From Mongoliimonas terrestris (lineage in GTDB: Bacteria; Pseudomonadota; Alphaproteobacteria; Rhizobiales; Pleomorphomonadaceae): DNA of 64,000 nucleotides. The stretch lies in NCBI RefSeq assembly GCF_001927285.1, contig NZ_MSIG01000004.1, positions 348,526 to 412,525 of the forward strand, given 5' to 3'. A model generated the notes under the pieces. That model was not told where the DNA came from. It saw only the letters and a program-made list of their open reading frames with translations, and ran no database searches. The translations under genes were made by a program, and so were the position numbers. This document shows, piece by piece, positions 1 to 8,781 of the stretch. How positions within the stretch are numbered: position 1 is the stretch's first letter; every line of letters begins with the position of its first letter.

Positions 1-1223
1 GAGGCGATCTGGCGGCGGAGCGCCTTGATCTGGTCGGAGAGCTTGTCGCCGCCTTGCGGATCGTTGATCAGCGGCAGGAGGCCGTAGCCGAGTTCCACGC
101 GCAGGTCGTCCATCTTCAGCGCGGTCTGGATCGGCTCCTCGGTCGGGGCGGGCGGCTTCTCGGCCACGGCCTTGGCCATGGCGGTCTCCACCTCCCGGCG
201 CACGTTGCGACGGCTGGCGAAGAAGGACATGGCGCCGGCGCCGAGGGCGAGCGCCATGAAGGGCACGAAGGGCATGCCCGGCAGGATGGAGAGAAGGCCC
301 ATCACCGCCGCCGACATGCCGAGCGCCGTCGGATAGCCGGAGAGCTGGGAGACGAGCGCCTTGTCGGCTGCGCCCGACACGCCGGCCTTGGAAACGAGGA
401 GGCCCGCGGCCGTGGAGACGATCAGCGCCGGGATCTGGCTGACGAGGCCGTCGCCGACGGTCAGCACCGTGTAGGAGTGCGCCGCCTCCGACAGCGTGAT
501 CCCCATCTGCAGCGTGCCGATGATGATCCCGCCGATCACGTTGATGAAGGTGATCAGGAGGCCCGCGATCGCGTCGCCGCGCACGAACTTGGAGGCGCCG
601 TCCATGGCGCCGAAGAAGGAGCTTTCCTCCTCCAGGGTCTTGCGGCGCAGGCGCGCGGTGGTCTCGTCGATGAGGCCGGAGGAGAGATCGGCGTCGATCG
701 CCATCTGCTTGCCCGGCATGGCGTCGAGGGTGAAGCGCGCGGCCACCTCGGCGATACGGCCGGAGCCCTTGGTGATCACCACGAAGTTCACGATCACCAG
801 GATCGCGAACACGATGATGCCGATGACGAAGTTGCCGCCCATCACGAAGTTGCCGAACGCCTCGATCACGTGGCCGGCGGCGTCGGTGCCTTCGTGGCCG
901 CCCGAGAGGATCAGGCGCGTGGAGGCGAGATTGAGCGCCAGCCGCAGCATGGTGGCGATCAGCAGCACCGTCGGAAAGGCGGAGAATTCCAGCGGTGTCT
1001 GGATGAAGAGCGCCGTCATCAGGATCAGGATGGAGAAGATGATCGAGACGGCGAGGAAGAGGTCGAGGAGGAAGGCCGGCAGCGGCAGGATCAGGACGAC
1101 CAGGATCGCCATGATGCCGATGGCAAAGCCCACGTCGCCCCGAAGGACCGTGTCCTTCAGCTCCAGCGTGGTGGGCCAGCGCAGACCGAAACGATTGCCG
1201 ATGGGCGAACTGGTATCGGTCAC
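1..1223 (-). CDS. flhA: Flagellar biosynthesis protein FlhA, 5' part (cut by window edge)
   Basis: FlhA is the large inner-membrane component of the flagellar type III export gate; its cytoplasmic domain docks chaperone-substrate complexes. About 407 N-terminal codons of a family normally near 700 residues are visible, meaning the membrane half and the linker into the cytoplasmic domain. The frame opens with GTG at 1223 (VTDTSSPIGNRFGLRW). Hydrophobic helices such as GIMAILVVLILPLPAFLL follow, then the conserved family stretch GRIAEVAARFTLDAMPGKQ. A perfect CtrA-type box lies 64 bp upstream and 194 bp separate the gene from the preceding HD-GYP gene, so it probably has its own promoter rather than relying on read-through from the fliF operon. 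The C-terminal half lies outside the window and could not be inspected. Confidence 0.95.
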   Translation of the reverse strand, partial: MTDTSSPIGNRFGLRWPTTLELKDTVLRGDVGFAIGIMAILVVLILPLPAFLLDLFLAVSIIFSILILMTALFIQTPLEFSAFPTVLLIATMLRLALNLASTRLILSGGHEGTDAAGHVIEAFGNFVMGGNFVIGIIVFAILVIVNFVVITKGSGRIAEVAARFTLDAMPGKQMAIDADLSSGLIDETTARLRRKTLEEESSFFGAMDGASKFVRGDAIAGLLITFINVIGGIIIGTLQMGITLSEAAHSYTVLTVGDGLVSQIPALIVSTAAGLLVSKAGVSGAADKALVSQLSGYPTALGMSAAVMGLLSILPGMPFVPFMALALGAGAMSFFASRRNVRREVETAMAKAVAEKPPAPTEEPIQTALKMDDLRVELGYGLLPLINDPQGGDKLSDQIKALRRQIA

Positions 1224-1286
1224 GGGCGAGGCCACCCTTAGTTATGCAAAGAGACGAATGGGTAGGCAGAAAGTGCCGGGTTCACG

Positions 1287-1302
1287 GTTAACGCCCCGTT
1301 AA
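1287..1302 (-). promoter_or_regulatory. Perfect CtrA box upstream of flhA
   Basis: Read on the minus strand the site is TTAA-CGGGGCG-TTAAC, which matches the CtrA consensus TTAA-N7-TTAAC without mismatch. It ends 64 bp before the flhA GTG. Flagellar export genes are classic CtrA-activated early genes in Caulobacter-type alphaproteobacteria. The match is seen directly; binding is inferred. The rest of the 1224-1417 interval shows no gene. Confidence 0.75.
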
Positions 1303-1417
1303 TGGACGGGCGTTTCGCGCGTCTTCCAAGCGGCGCGGATGATCGCGTCGAGGCGGCGGCGGGTGGCGAGGGCGTGTTCGCGCGGGTGCGGCGGCGGGGC
1401 CGCTCGGCCGGAACCGT

Positions 1418-2560
1418 TCAGGCGCGCAACGGCCTGACGGTGACCTCGCCCGCAACCGGGGCGAAGTCCTTCACGAGGTCGGGGTCGAGCTTGTGCTCGC
1501 TCGCCATGGAGACCAGGTGCCGGTAGGCGAGGTCGGCCCGCATCGGCAACTTGTAGTTCCGTTCCTCCACCAGGGCACTGAAGATGTCCGCCACCGTCAG
1601 GATGTGGGTGCGCCGGTCGATGGCATCGCCACGAAGGCCGTCCGGGTAGCCGGATCCGTCGAGGAGTTCGTGGTGGTGCAGCACCATGTCGATCACCACC
1701 GGGTCGAAGCCGCCACCCGCTTCCAGGTAGGCGGCGCCGATGGACGGGTGCTTCTTCATGATGTGGAACTCGGCCGGCGACAGGACGCCGGGCTTGTCCA
1801 GGATCTGCAGCGGGATCTTCACCTTGCCGATGTCGTGCAGCAGCCCGGCCACGGCGATCTGCTTACGATCGGCCTTGTCGAGGCCGAGATGGTGCGCGAA
1901 GACCGACGCCACACCGGTGACCAGCAGGCTGTGCTGGTAGGTGCCGGCGTGCTGTTCGCGAACGGCGGAGAGCCACACGTCGAGGCCGACGCGATCGATG
2001 CTGTCCTGGACTGCAGTCGCCGCAGCCGTCACGGTGGCCGGGTCCACCGGCCGGCCGCTCATCAGGCCGTCGAACAGGCGGTTGAGAACGGCACCGGCAA
2101 GGCCCACCGACTGGGCGGCATCGCGCGGGTCGAGCCTGGGGGCCGGCACCGACCGCTCGCGCGCGGCGCCGAGCGGCGTCGGGCTGGCGTCCGCCCGGGG
2201 ACGCGGTGTCCGGGCGAGTACGCCTTCCAGCGTCTTCAGAAGGCGCGCGCGGTCGAGCGGCCGGACGATGACGGCCGCCGCGCCGAGGGCATCGGCCTGA
2301 ACCTTGTGCCGGCGGTTCCGCGCGTCGACGGCGATCACCGCCTGCGGCCCGCTCGCTCGCTTCAGCCCGGTGCGGAGCACGCTGATGGTCCGGGGCGCTT
2401 CCAGGTCGACGTCGAACAGGATGGTCGCGCCGATGGGCATCTGGTAGGTGGCGAACGCCTCCAGGTCGAGAGCCGTCACCGTTCCGAGCGAGGCGAGGCC
2501 TGCGGAAAGGGCTGTCGCGGCGGCGAGATCGTTGGCGACAACCCAGATGTCGAAATGCAT
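1418..2560 (-). CDS. HD-GYP domain protein with degenerate receiver domain (putative c-di-GMP phosphodiesterase)
   Basis: A 380-residue cytoplasmic protein. Residues 1-115 resemble a response-regulator receiver (FDVDLEAPRT region near 49-58), but the acidic pocket is not clearly complete. Residues 200-370 form an HD-GYP domain with HDIGK at 242-246, HPSIG at 271-275 and HHHELLDGSGYPDGLRG near 295-311, so the metal-binding and GYP motifs are intact and c-di-GMP hydrolysis is plausible. It sits between flbD and flhA in the flagellar block. A GTG at 2659 would overlap the flbD stop (GTGA), but the 33 extra residues come from an AT-rich, Cys-rich-looking stretch unlike coding DNA here. ATG 2560, preceded by AGGT, is therefore preferred and the AT-rich gap is read as a promoter. 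Confidence 0.88.
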   Translation of the reverse strand: MHFDIWVVANDLAAATALSAGLASLGTVTALDLEAFATYQMPIGATILFDVDLEAPRTISVLRTGLKRASGPQAVIAVDARNRRHKVQADALGAAAVIVRPLDRARLLKTLEGVLARTPRPRADASPTPLGAARERSVPAPRLDPRDAAQSVGLAGAVLNRLFDGLMSGRPVDPATVTAAATAVQDSIDRVGLDVWLSAVREQHAGTYQHSLLVTGVASVFAHHLGLDKADRKQIAVAGLLHDIGKVKIPLQILDKPGVLSPAEFHIMKKHPSIGAAYLEAGGGFDPVVIDMVLHHHELLDGSGYPDGLRGDAIDRRTHILTVADIFSALVEERNYKLPMRADLAYRHLVSMASEHKLDPDLVKDFAPVAGEVTVRPLRA

Positions 2561-2655
2561 GTCAGCATACCTATCGAAACGACAGTTAATGCAATCGCAT
2601 GCACACCCATAATTATCGGTAAAAAACCTTTTCGTCGGCAAATCAGCGTGGGCCG
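2561..2655 (-). promoter_or_regulatory. AT-rich gap between flbD and the HD-GYP gene, probable promoter
   Basis: This 95-bp gap is much lower in GC than its surroundings and includes poly-T/A tracts (GGTTTTTTACCGATAATTAT on the minus strand). The flagellar genes upstream are packed within 0-72 bp of each other, so an AT-rich gap here suggests a separate promoter for the HD-GYP gene. No confident -35/-10 or sigma-54 pair could be assigned by eye. Confidence 0.4.
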
Positions 2656-4032
2656 TCACGCCACGGCGGTGCGGGCGGTCCCTGGTTCCGGCACGTCGAT
2701 CCCCTCGGCCGTGTACTCGTTCAGCTTGTTGCGAAGGGTGCGGATCGAGATGCCGAGGATCTTGGCCGCGTGGGTCCGGTTGCCGAGGCAGTGGTCCAGC
2801 GTATCGAGGATCAGGTCGCGCTCCACCGTCGCCACCGTGCGGCCGACGAGAGCGCGGGTGATCGCCTCCGCCGTCTGGGCGGCGCGGGCGGCGGCGTCGT
2901 GGGGCCGGCTCTCCAGGCGCGGATCGAGCCTTGCGCCGTCCGGCGAGCGGATGGCGTCGACGCCGATGTCCGGGCCGGTGGCGAGGAGCACCGCCCGGTG
3001 GAGCGTGTTCTCCAGCTCGCGCACATTGCCGGGCCAGCGGGCGGCGACCAGCTCGCGCTTGGCATCGGCCGAGATCGTGCGGACCGGCACGCCATTCACC
3101 TCCGCGTACTTGCGCGCGAAGTGGTCGGCAAGGGCGACGATGTCGGCCGGCCGCTCTCGAAGCGGCGGGATCTTCAGATTCACCACGTTGAGCCGGTAGA
3201 GAAGGTCCTCCCGGAACGAGCCCTCCCGCACCGCGTCCGCCAGCACCCGATTGGAGGTCGCGATGATGCGGATGTCCACCGGCACCGGCTTGGCGCCGCC
3301 GACCCGGTCGATCACCCGCTCCTGGAGCGCGCGCAGCAGCTTGGCCTGCAGGCGCACGTCCATCTCGGAGATCTCGTCGAGGAGGAGCGTGCCGCCGCTC
3401 GCCTCCTCGAACTTGCCGATGCGGCGGGCCACGGCGCCCGTGAAGGCGCCCTTCTCGTGGCCGAAGAGCTCCGATTCCAGGAGGTTCTCCGGAATGGCGG
3501 CGCAGTTGACCGACACGAACGGCTTGTCGGCGCGGGTCGACCGCCGGTGGACGTGGCGGGCGAGCACCTCCTTGCCGGTGCCGCTCTCGCCGGTGATCAG
3601 GATGGAGGCCTCTGACGGCGCCACCTGGTCGGCGAGCTTGACCACCGCCGCCATCAGCTCGTCGCGCACGATGAGGTCGTGCCCTCCCGCCGTCACCGCG
3701 GCCAGGATGGCGGCGATCAGCTCCGCGTCCGGCGGCAGCGGGATGTATTCCTTGGCGCCGGCGCGGATCGCCGCCACGGCGGCGCGGGCGTCGGTGGCGG
3801 TGCCGCAGGCGACCACCGGGATGTGGATGCGCTCCGCCTCCAGGTCGCCGATGAGGCTGGCGATCGGCAGCGCCACGTCCACCATGATGAGATCGGCGCC
3901 GCGCCCGGAGCGCAGCGTCTTCAGCGCCATCTCGATGGTGTCCGCGTGCACCACGGACGCGCCCTTGTCCATGGCCATGCGGGTGGCCACCGTGAGCTGG
4001 CCGTCCAGGGTTCCGACGATCAGGAGCCGCAT
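2656..4032 (-). CDS. flbD: Sigma-54-dependent flagellar transcriptional activator FlbD
   Basis: FlbD is the enhancer-binding protein that switches on late sigma-54 flagellar genes and represses early ones in Caulobacter-type bacteria. The 458-residue protein has a receiver-like N-terminus (residues 1-115; D52 in [16 protein letters not shown] near 92-100). A central AAA+ domain follows with Walker A GESGTGKE at 148-155 and the sigma-54 contact loop GAFTGA at 195-200, then a Fis-type helix-turn-helix at the C-terminus ([20 protein letters not shown]). It is the last gene of the fliF-fliG-fliH-fliN-flbD run, the same order as the Caulobacter fliF operon, and starts 10 bp after fliN. A matching sigma-54 promoter precedes fliK in this window. 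Its usual partner FliX is not present here. Confidence 0.92.
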   Translation of the reverse strand: MRLLIVGTLDGQLTVATRMAMDKGASVVHADTIEMALKTLRSGRGADLIMVDVALPIASLIGDLEAERIHIPVVACGTATDARAAVAAIRAGAKEYIPLPPDAELIAAILAAVTAGGHDLIVRDELMAAVVKLADQVAPSEASILITGESGTGKEVLARHVHRRSTRADKPFVSVNCAAIPENLLESELFGHEKGAFTGAVARRIGKFEEASGGTLLLDEISEMDVRLQAKLLRALQERVIDRVGGAKPVPVDIRIIATSNRVLADAVREGSFREDLLYRLNVVNLKIPPLRERPADIVALADHFARKYAEVNGVPVRTISADAKRELVAARWPGNVRELENTLHRAVLLATGPDIGVDAIRSPDGARLDPRLESRPHDAAARAAQTAEAITRALVGRTVATVERDLILDTLDHCLGNRTHAAKILGISIRTLRNKLNEYTAEGIDVPEPGTARTAVA

Positions 4033-4042
4033 CGTTCCAACC

Positions 4043-4381
4043 TCACCGTTCGGACTTGATGATCTCGGTCATGGTGACGCCGAGCTTGTTGTCGACGAGC
4101 ACAACCTCGCCGCGGGCGACCAGCCGGTCGTTGACGTAGACGTCGATCGCCTCGCCCACCTTGCGGTCGAGTTCCAGCACGTTGCCGGGGGCGAGCTTCA
4201 GGAGGTCGTGCACCTGCATGCGGGCGCGGCCGAGGATGGCCGACACCCGCACGGGCACGTCGAACACCGCTTCCAGCTCCGAGGCCGCGTGGGCGAGGTT
4301 GGGATCCTCGTCCTCATCGGGCCGCGGGGCGGCGGTGTGGGTGTCGAACGGGATGGACCCGTCGTCGGTCTCGTCGGCCAT
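4043..4381 (-). CDS. fliN: Flagellar motor switch protein FliN
   Basis: FliN forms the lower rim of the C-ring and helps set rotor direction and dock FliH. The 112-residue protein is short, as expected. An acidic, poorly conserved N-terminus (residues 1-40) precedes the SpoA/FliN domain with VFDVPVRVSAILGRARMQV and the typical LKLAPGNVLELDRKVGEAID core. The domain ends with VLVDNKLGVTMTEII. It lies 3 bp downstream of fliH and 10 bp upstream of flbD, so it is translated as part of the fliF operon. Confidence 0.93.
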   Translation of the reverse strand: MADETDDGSIPFDTHTAAPRPDEDEDPNLAHAASELEAVFDVPVRVSAILGRARMQVHDLLKLAPGNVLELDRKVGEAIDVYVNDRLVARGEVVLVDNKLGVTMTEIIKSER

Positions 4382-4384
4382 GGG

Positions 4385-5068
4385 TCAGCTCCGGTCCGCT
4401 TCCGGATCGGTCCCGTCGGGGCCGATCAGGGCGAGATGGGTTTGAAGGGCGGCGTCGATGGCCGCCTCGGTGGCGGCCCGGTCGAGCACGATGCCCCCGT
4501 CCGCCCATTCGATGCGGCAGTCGCCGCGCGCGATGTCCGGCTCGCCGAGCACCACCAGGCGGCCCTCGAAGCCGCGCTCCTGGACGATGCGGTCGAGGGC
4601 GCCGCGGATCGCCCCGGCGTCGTCGGCGGCCATGCGCACCACGAGGTGCGGCGCCTTGCGCAACGGCGCCAGGGCTTCCGACACCACGGCGAGGATCCGC
4701 TCCTCCGGGTGGAGCTCGATCAGCCGGCCGGCGATCTTGGTACCCACCAGGGTGGCGACCCGCGCGGCGTCCGCCTCCACGCGCGCCCGGTCCACGTCGA
4801 GCACGGCGAGGATGGACTGGGCGACGCTGACGAGCCGCGCCGCCTCCTCGGCAAGCCGGGTGGACTGGCGCGCCTCCTCCGCCTCCCGGCCGGCCGCAAG
4901 GCCCCGCGCGTAGGCGGCGTCCTCGGCGGCCGCCACCAGCGCCTCGTGGGTCGGCACCTCGATCGTCGGCGTCGGCGGCACCTCCGGTTCGGGCACGGGA
5001 GGCGGCGCGGCGAAGTCGGTGTCGAACAGGAACCGGGCAGGCGATGCCATGTCGTTGATCCGTCGCAT
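4385..5068 (-). CDS. fliH: Flagellar export ATPase regulator FliH (FlbE-like)
   Basis: FliH inhibits and positions the export ATPase FliI and tethers it to FliN. The protein (227 residues from ATG 5068) has a proline-rich N-terminus, an Ala/Glu-rich segment likely to be coiled coil (about residues 50-110) and a C-terminal FliH/V-ATPase-E-like domain ending in RIEWADGGIVLDRAATEAAI. The position between fliG and fliN matches flbE/fliH of Caulobacter. Three in-frame starts exist: ATG 5092, ATG 5068 with GGAAG a few bases upstream, and ATG 5050 (MASPARFLF). 5068 is chosen on its ribosome-binding site, and the true start is uncertain by up to 14 codons. fliI is not in the window. Confidence 0.82.
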   Translation of the reverse strand: MRRINDMASPARFLFDTDFAAPPPVPEPEVPPTPTIEVPTHEALVAAAEDAAYARGLAAGREAEEARQSTRLAEEAARLVSVAQSILAVLDVDRARVEADAARVATLVGTKIAGRLIELHPEERILAVVSEALAPLRKAPHLVVRMAADDAGAIRGALDRIVQERGFEGRLVVLGEPDIARGDCRIEWADGGIVLDRAATEAAIDAALQTHLALIGPDGTDPEADRS

Positions 5069-5140
5069 TCTCACTTCCGGTCCGCCGCGCATCCGGCGTC
5101 ATGTCTGGTCACGGGTCCCGGTCGCCGGGACGCGAAGGGG

Positions 5141-6208
5141 TCAGATGACGAGGTCGTCCTCGCCCTTGTTCTTGCTGATCATGATCTCGCCCTTGGCGGC
5201 GAGGTCCTTGGCGATGTTGATCATCATGGCCTGCGCCTCGTCCACGTCGCGCAGGCGCACCGGCCCGAGGGCTTCCATGTCCTCCTTGAGGAGGGCGGCG
5301 GCGCGCTGGGACATGTTGGAGAAGAAGAAGTCGCGCACGCTCTCCTTGGCACCCTTCAGCGCCAGCCCGAGCTTGTCCTTCTCCACGTTGCGCAGCAGCG
5401 TCTGGATGGCCGCGCTGTCCAGCTTGCCGAGGTCGTCGAAGGTGAACATCAGCGCCTTGATGCGGTCGGCGGCGTCCCGGTTGTCCTCCTCCAGCGCGGT
5501 GATGAAGCGCGCCTCGGTGGTCCGGTCGAAGTTGTTGAAGATCTCCGCCATCAGCTCGTGGCTGTCGCGCCGCTGGGTGTTGGTGAGGTTGGACATGAAC
5601 TCCACCCGCAGCGTCTGCTCCACCTTGTCGAGCACGTCCTTCTGCACGCTCTCCATCTTCAGCATGCGGTTGACCACCTCCAGGGCGAACTCGTCCGGCA
5701 GGATGGCGAGCACGCGGGCGGCATGGTCCGACTTGATCTTGGAAAGCACCACCGCGACGGTCTGCGGGTACTCGTTCTTCAGGTAGTTGGCGAGAATGTT
5801 CTCCTGCACGTTGGAGAGCTTCTCCCACATGTTGCGGCCCGCCGGCCCGCGGATCTCCTCCATGATGGAGGCGACCTTGTCGCCCGGCAGTACGGAGAGG
5901 AGCAGGCGCTCGGTGGTGTCGAAGTTGCCCATCAGGGCGCCCGACGACGACACCTTGGTGACGAACTCCACCAGGAGGTCGTCCAGCATCACCGGCGTGA
6001 TCGGGCCGAGCTTCGACATGGCGAGCGACAGGTGCTTGATCTCGATCTCGTCGAGGGACTTCCACACCGGCGCGCCGAACCGGTCGCCGAGGGCGAGCAT
6101 CATCACCGCCGCCTTCTCCGGGCCGGTGAGTTCGCGCTGGATGCCGTCCGTGGTGGACAGCGTGAGGGTGGCGCCCCGTGCGGTGAGCTGGGTGTTGACT
6201 GCGGCCAT
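5141..6208 (-). CDS. fliG: Flagellar motor switch protein FliG
   Basis: FliG joins the MS ring to the C-ring and carries the torque-generating helix that meets the stator MotA. At 355 residues it is slightly longer than the E. coli protein. The N-terminal FliF-binding domain ([19 protein letters not shown]), the middle domain with the EHPQ-like region replaced by [15 protein letters not shown], and the C-terminal domain with the charged motif segment [20 protein letters not shown] and DDLVI end are all visible. The gene starts 3 bp after the fliF stop codon, so translation is coupled. It is the second gene of the fliF operon. Confidence 0.96.
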   Translation of the reverse strand: MAAVNTQLTARGATLTLSTTDGIQRELTGPEKAAVMMLALGDRFGAPVWKSLDEIEIKHLSLAMSKLGPITPVMLDDLLVEFVTKVSSSGALMGNFDTTERLLLSVLPGDKVASIMEEIRGPAGRNMWEKLSNVQENILANYLKNEYPQTVAVVLSKIKSDHAARVLAILPDEFALEVVNRMLKMESVQKDVLDKVEQTLRVEFMSNLTNTQRRDSHELMAEIFNNFDRTTEARFITALEEDNRDAADRIKALMFTFDDLGKLDSAAIQTLLRNVEKDKLGLALKGAKESVRDFFFSNMSQRAAALLKEDMEALGPVRLRDVDEAQAMMINIAKDLAAKGEIMISKNKGEDDLVI

Positions 6209-6211
6209 GAC

Positions 6212-7894
6212 TTACGCGGCCTCCGAGAGCCAGGTGCGGATGATGATGGCGGCCTCGTTGGGGTTCTCCACCACGAGGTCGCCGACGCGGCGGATCTGAT
6301 CCATCTGGGCGGCGCCCTGGGCCTTGGCCTCCTCGATGCGGCCCGGCTGGGCGGCGGGGCCTTCCAGAAGCGGCGTACCGCTGGCCGGCGTGCCCTCGGC
6401 CTGGACCAGTTCGCCGTTGGCGTTGAGGATCATGGTGATGGGCTGGCCGTCCGGGCCGGTGATGGTCGTGGTGATCTCGCGCGTCTCGGTGACCACCTCG
6501 GGCGAGAGGATGCGCTTGATCAGCGGCCGCACGGCGAAGAGCAGCACCAGGATGGTGAGGACGAGCATCACGCCCATTTCGGCGAAGCGCATCAGGTCGT
6601 TGCGGCTGAAGTCGAAGAGGCCGGCCTCAACGGCGTCGAGCTCGGCCTTCGGCGGCCCGTCGGCGAACTGCAGGTTCACCACCTCCACCTGGTCGCCGCG
6701 GTTCTGGTCGAAGCCCATGGCGGTGCGCACCAGGGCCTGGATCTGCTGCAGCTCCTCGGCCGCCCGCGGCACGTAGGTCTGGGTGCCGGTGTCGTCGGTC
6801 TGCCAGCGGCCGTCGACCACCACGGCGACCGACAGACGCTTGACGCCCCCCATCTCGGTCACCTGGGTGCGGGTGGTCTTGGAGATCTCGTAGTTGATGG
6901 TCTCCTCGCTGATGGCGCTCTGGTCCTCGGTGCTGGGGCCGCCGGCCTCGTCGGCGGCGCCGGCGTTCGGCACCTGGTTGGCGGCGGTCACCTGGTCGTT
7001 GCCGCCGTCCCGCGACGAGGAGGACTCCTCGCGCGTCTGGGTGGAGCGCACCACCTGGCCGTTCGGATCGAAGAGGTCGCGCGTCTCCGACACCCGGTTG
7101 AAGTCCAGCTCCGCCGCCACCTTGACCCGGGCCCGGCCGGCGCCGACCACGCTCTCCACGATGTCGCGGACCCGATCCTCCACCTGGCGCTGGAACACGG
7201 ACGTGCGCTCGTCGGCGCTGGAGGCGAGGAAGGTGGCGGAGGCGTCGTCGCCCGTGCCCTCGGCGAGGAGCCGCCCGGCCTCGTCCACGATGGAGATGCG
7301 CGACGGGTCGAGCCCGTTCACCGCCGAGGCGACCAGATGCTGGATCGCCCGGATCTGGGTGGGCTCCAGCACGCCGCGGGTCTTCAGGACGATGGAGGCC
7401 GTCGGCTTCTGGGTCTCCTGGCGGAACAGCTGGCGTTCCGGCAGCACCAGATGCACGCGGGCCTGCTCGACCCGGTTGATCGCCCGGATGGTGCGGGCGA
7501 GTTCGCCTTCGAGCGCCCGGAGCGCGTTCACGTTCTGCACGAAGCTGGTGGTGCCGAGGGCGTCGGTCTTGTCGAAGATCTCGTAGCCGACGCCGCCGCC
7601 CGCCGGCAGGCCTTCCTCGGCAAAGCGCATGCGCAGGCGCGTCACCTCTGTGTCGGTCACGAAGATGGCGCTGCCGTCCTGGCGAAGGGTGTAGGGGATG
7701 CCGGCGGATTCCAGCTCGCTGACGATGGCGGCGGAATCCTCAAGGCTGAGGCCGGTGTAGAGCGGCGCCTCGGTGACGGCGGAATACTGCATCATGATGT
7801 AGGCGAAGAAACCGACGAGGCCGAGGGCGACCGCCCCCATGGCCGCGATGCGGGCGGGTCCCAGCGATCTGACGAGTTCCGCTAGCCCGTTCAC
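6212..7894 (-). CDS. fliF: Flagellar MS-ring protein FliF
   Basis: FliF oligomerises in the inner membrane into the MS ring, the first structure of the basal body. The 560-residue protein has a transmembrane helix near residues 17-38 (AAMGAVALGLVGFFAYIMM) and the secretin-like ring-building motifs with VHLVLPERQLF. A second transmembrane helix lies near 432-455 (MGVMLVLTILVLLFAVRPLI), and the FliG-binding tail is GDLVVENPNEAAIIIRTWL. Start is GTG at 7894. It heads the operon and is preceded by a 446-bp gap that carries a near-consensus CtrA site. Confidence 0.96.
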   Translation of the reverse strand: MNGLAELVRSLGPARIAAMGAVALGLVGFFAYIMMQYSAVTEAPLYTGLSLEDSAAIVSELESAGIPYTLRQDGSAIFVTDTEVTRLRMRFAEEGLPAGGGVGYEIFDKTDALGTTSFVQNVNALRALEGELARTIRAINRVEQARVHLVLPERQLFRQETQKPTASIVLKTRGVLEPTQIRAIQHLVASAVNGLDPSRISIVDEAGRLLAEGTGDDASATFLASSADERTSVFQRQVEDRVRDIVESVVGAGRARVKVAAELDFNRVSETRDLFDPNGQVVRSTQTREESSSSRDGGNDQVTAANQVPNAGAADEAGGPSTEDQSAISEETINYEISKTTRTQVTEMGGVKRLSVAVVVDGRWQTDDTGTQTYVPRAAEELQQIQALVRTAMGFDQNRGDQVEVVNLQFADGPPKAELDAVEAGLFDFSRNDLMRFAEMGVMLVLTILVLLFAVRPLIKRILSPEVVTETREITTTITGPDGQPITMILNANGELVQAEGTPASGTPLLEGPAAQPGRIEEAKAQGAAQMDQIRRVGDLVVENPNEAAIIIRTWLSEAA

Positions 7895-8102
7895 TTGCCT
7901 TGGTACTCCGGTCCGCCCGTGTCGGGGCCACCTGATTGCCGCCCGCGTCGTCTCGTCGGGGCCGGCGCCCGCAGGGTCCCGTCCGTCGTCCGTTCCAAGC
8001 CGGAACCACGATCGGTGCGGATGCCGCTACGATGTGCCGTTGACGACCGATCCTGCCGGACCGCTCTGACGCCCCACTCGGCAGGAATTTCCGCATGTGT
8101 TG

Positions 8103-8118
8103 GTAAACAACTGATTAA
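8103..8118 (-). promoter_or_regulatory. Near-consensus CtrA box upstream of the fliF operon
   Basis: On the minus strand the site reads TTAA-TCAGTTG-TTTAC, one mismatch from TTAA-N7-TTAAC. It lies about 209 bp before the fliF start inside the 446-bp fliF-sciP gap. The remainder of that gap (7895-8277) contains no recognisable gene; its short reading frames lack homology or ribosome-binding sites. CtrA activation of the fliF operon is established in Caulobacter; binding here is inferred. Confidence 0.5.
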
Positions 8119-8277
8119 CGGATTGTTTCGTCAGGCGACCCGGCCCGGTTTTCCGCGTGCCATGGTGAGCGAATGGCAACACAAACCGGCAATTTATGCC
8201 GATCGGGCTCTCCGTTCCGCCGAACGGCCCTGGCGATTGAGGCGTGGCGCCGCGGTCGCGACGGGCCGGAAAAGAAG

Positions 8278-8302
8278 AAGGCCGGCTTCGTGGGCCGGCC
8301 TT
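8278..8302 (-). terminator. Probable Rho-independent terminator of sciP
   Basis: A perfect 9-bp stem (AAGGCCGGC at 8278-8286, GCCGGCCTT at 8294-8302) with a 7-nt loop. Read on the minus strand the stem is followed by CTTCTTTTCC, a pyrimidine/U-rich tail. It lies 38 bp downstream of the sciP stop codon and would insulate sciP from fliF. Confidence 0.6.
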
Positions 8303-8340
8303 TTGGAAAGTGGGTCGCAGTCTGTCGGGGCGATTCGATT

Positions 8341-8616
8341 TCAGGGACGATACTGCTGCACGCGGGTGGCTCTCAGTCCGGCGAGGCCATGCTTGTCGAT
8401 GGATTGCTGCCAGGACAAGAATTCTTCGACGGTGAGGGTGTACCGCTTGCAAGCCTCTTCAAGGGAAAGAAGTCCACCACGTACCGCTGCGACAACCTCG
8501 GCCTTTCGCCGGATGACCCAACGCTTGGTGTCCTCCGGGGGCAGATCGGCAATCGTCAGGGGACTCCCATCCGGTCCGATCACATACTTTACGCGGGGAC
8601 GCATCTGCTCGGTCAT
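8341..8616 (-). CDS. sciP: CtrA inhibitor SciP (DUF1153)
   Basis: SciP is a small helix-turn-helix protein that binds CtrA and blocks its activation of target promoters, restricting flagellar and cell-cycle transcription to the right cell type. The 91-residue product, starting at ATG 8616, reads MTEQMRPRVKYVIGPDGSPL at its N-terminus. It then has the conserved core ADLPPEDTKRWVIRRKAEVV and TLTVEEFLSWQQSIDKHGLA, which is close to full-length identity with known SciP as far as can be judged by memory. The open frame extends 26 codons further upstream, but that part is not SciP-like. The gene lies directly upstream of the fliF operon with its own terminator. In Caulobacter, sciP is also near fliF. 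Confidence 0.93.
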   Translation of the reverse strand: MTEQMRPRVKYVIGPDGSPLTIADLPPEDTKRWVIRRKAEVVAAVRGGLLSLEEACKRYTLTVEEFLSWQQSIDKHGLAGLRATRVQQYRP

Positions 8617-8669
8617 CGTACTCTCACACTGAACTTGACCTGTCAGTGATCGACAATACGCGACGGCTT

Positions 8670-8781
8670 TTAAAAATCGGCTAATCGCGCGCAAACAATT
8701 AGGTAAGAACTTGACTTGCCTGCGATTTCGAACCGATCGAACGCAGAATGCAACAAGCCTGACCCCTTAACACCTGTTAAG
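8670..8781 (-). promoter_or_regulatory. sciP upstream region with weak CtrA-like site and a TTAAC palindrome
   Basis: Two sites are visible in the AT-richer 283-bp gap upstream of sciP. At 8670-8684 the minus strand reads TTAG-CCGATTT-TTAA, one mismatch from TTAA-N7-TTAA. At 8766-8781 there is a perfect inverted repeat CTTAAC-ACCT-GTTAAG, which contains two outward TTAA half-sites but with a 6-bp rather than 7-bp spacing, so it is not a standard CtrA box. Either may control sciP. The gap holds no gene. Confidence 0.35.

Noticed and set aside
2561..2659. GTG 2659 start for the HD-GYP gene overlapping flbD
   Set aside because: The 4-bp overlap is tempting, but the added residues are AT-rich and Cys-rich, unlike a receiver domain. 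ATG 2560 begins the domain cleanly.
3251..7885. A 1544-codon open frame on the plus strand opposite the flagellar operon
   Set aside because: It is antisense to fliF, fliG, fliH, fliN and flbD, rich in His/Arg/Gly and has no recognisable domain. Very high GC leaves few stop codons, so such shadow frames are expected.
8617..8694. A 26-codon N-terminal extension of sciP
   Set aside because: It does not resemble SciP and covers the AT-rich promoter with a CtrA-like site.
8766..8781. CTTAAC-ACCT-GTTAAG as a CtrA box
   Set aside because: The TTAA halves are 6 bp apart, not 7, so it was kept only as an unassigned palindrome.
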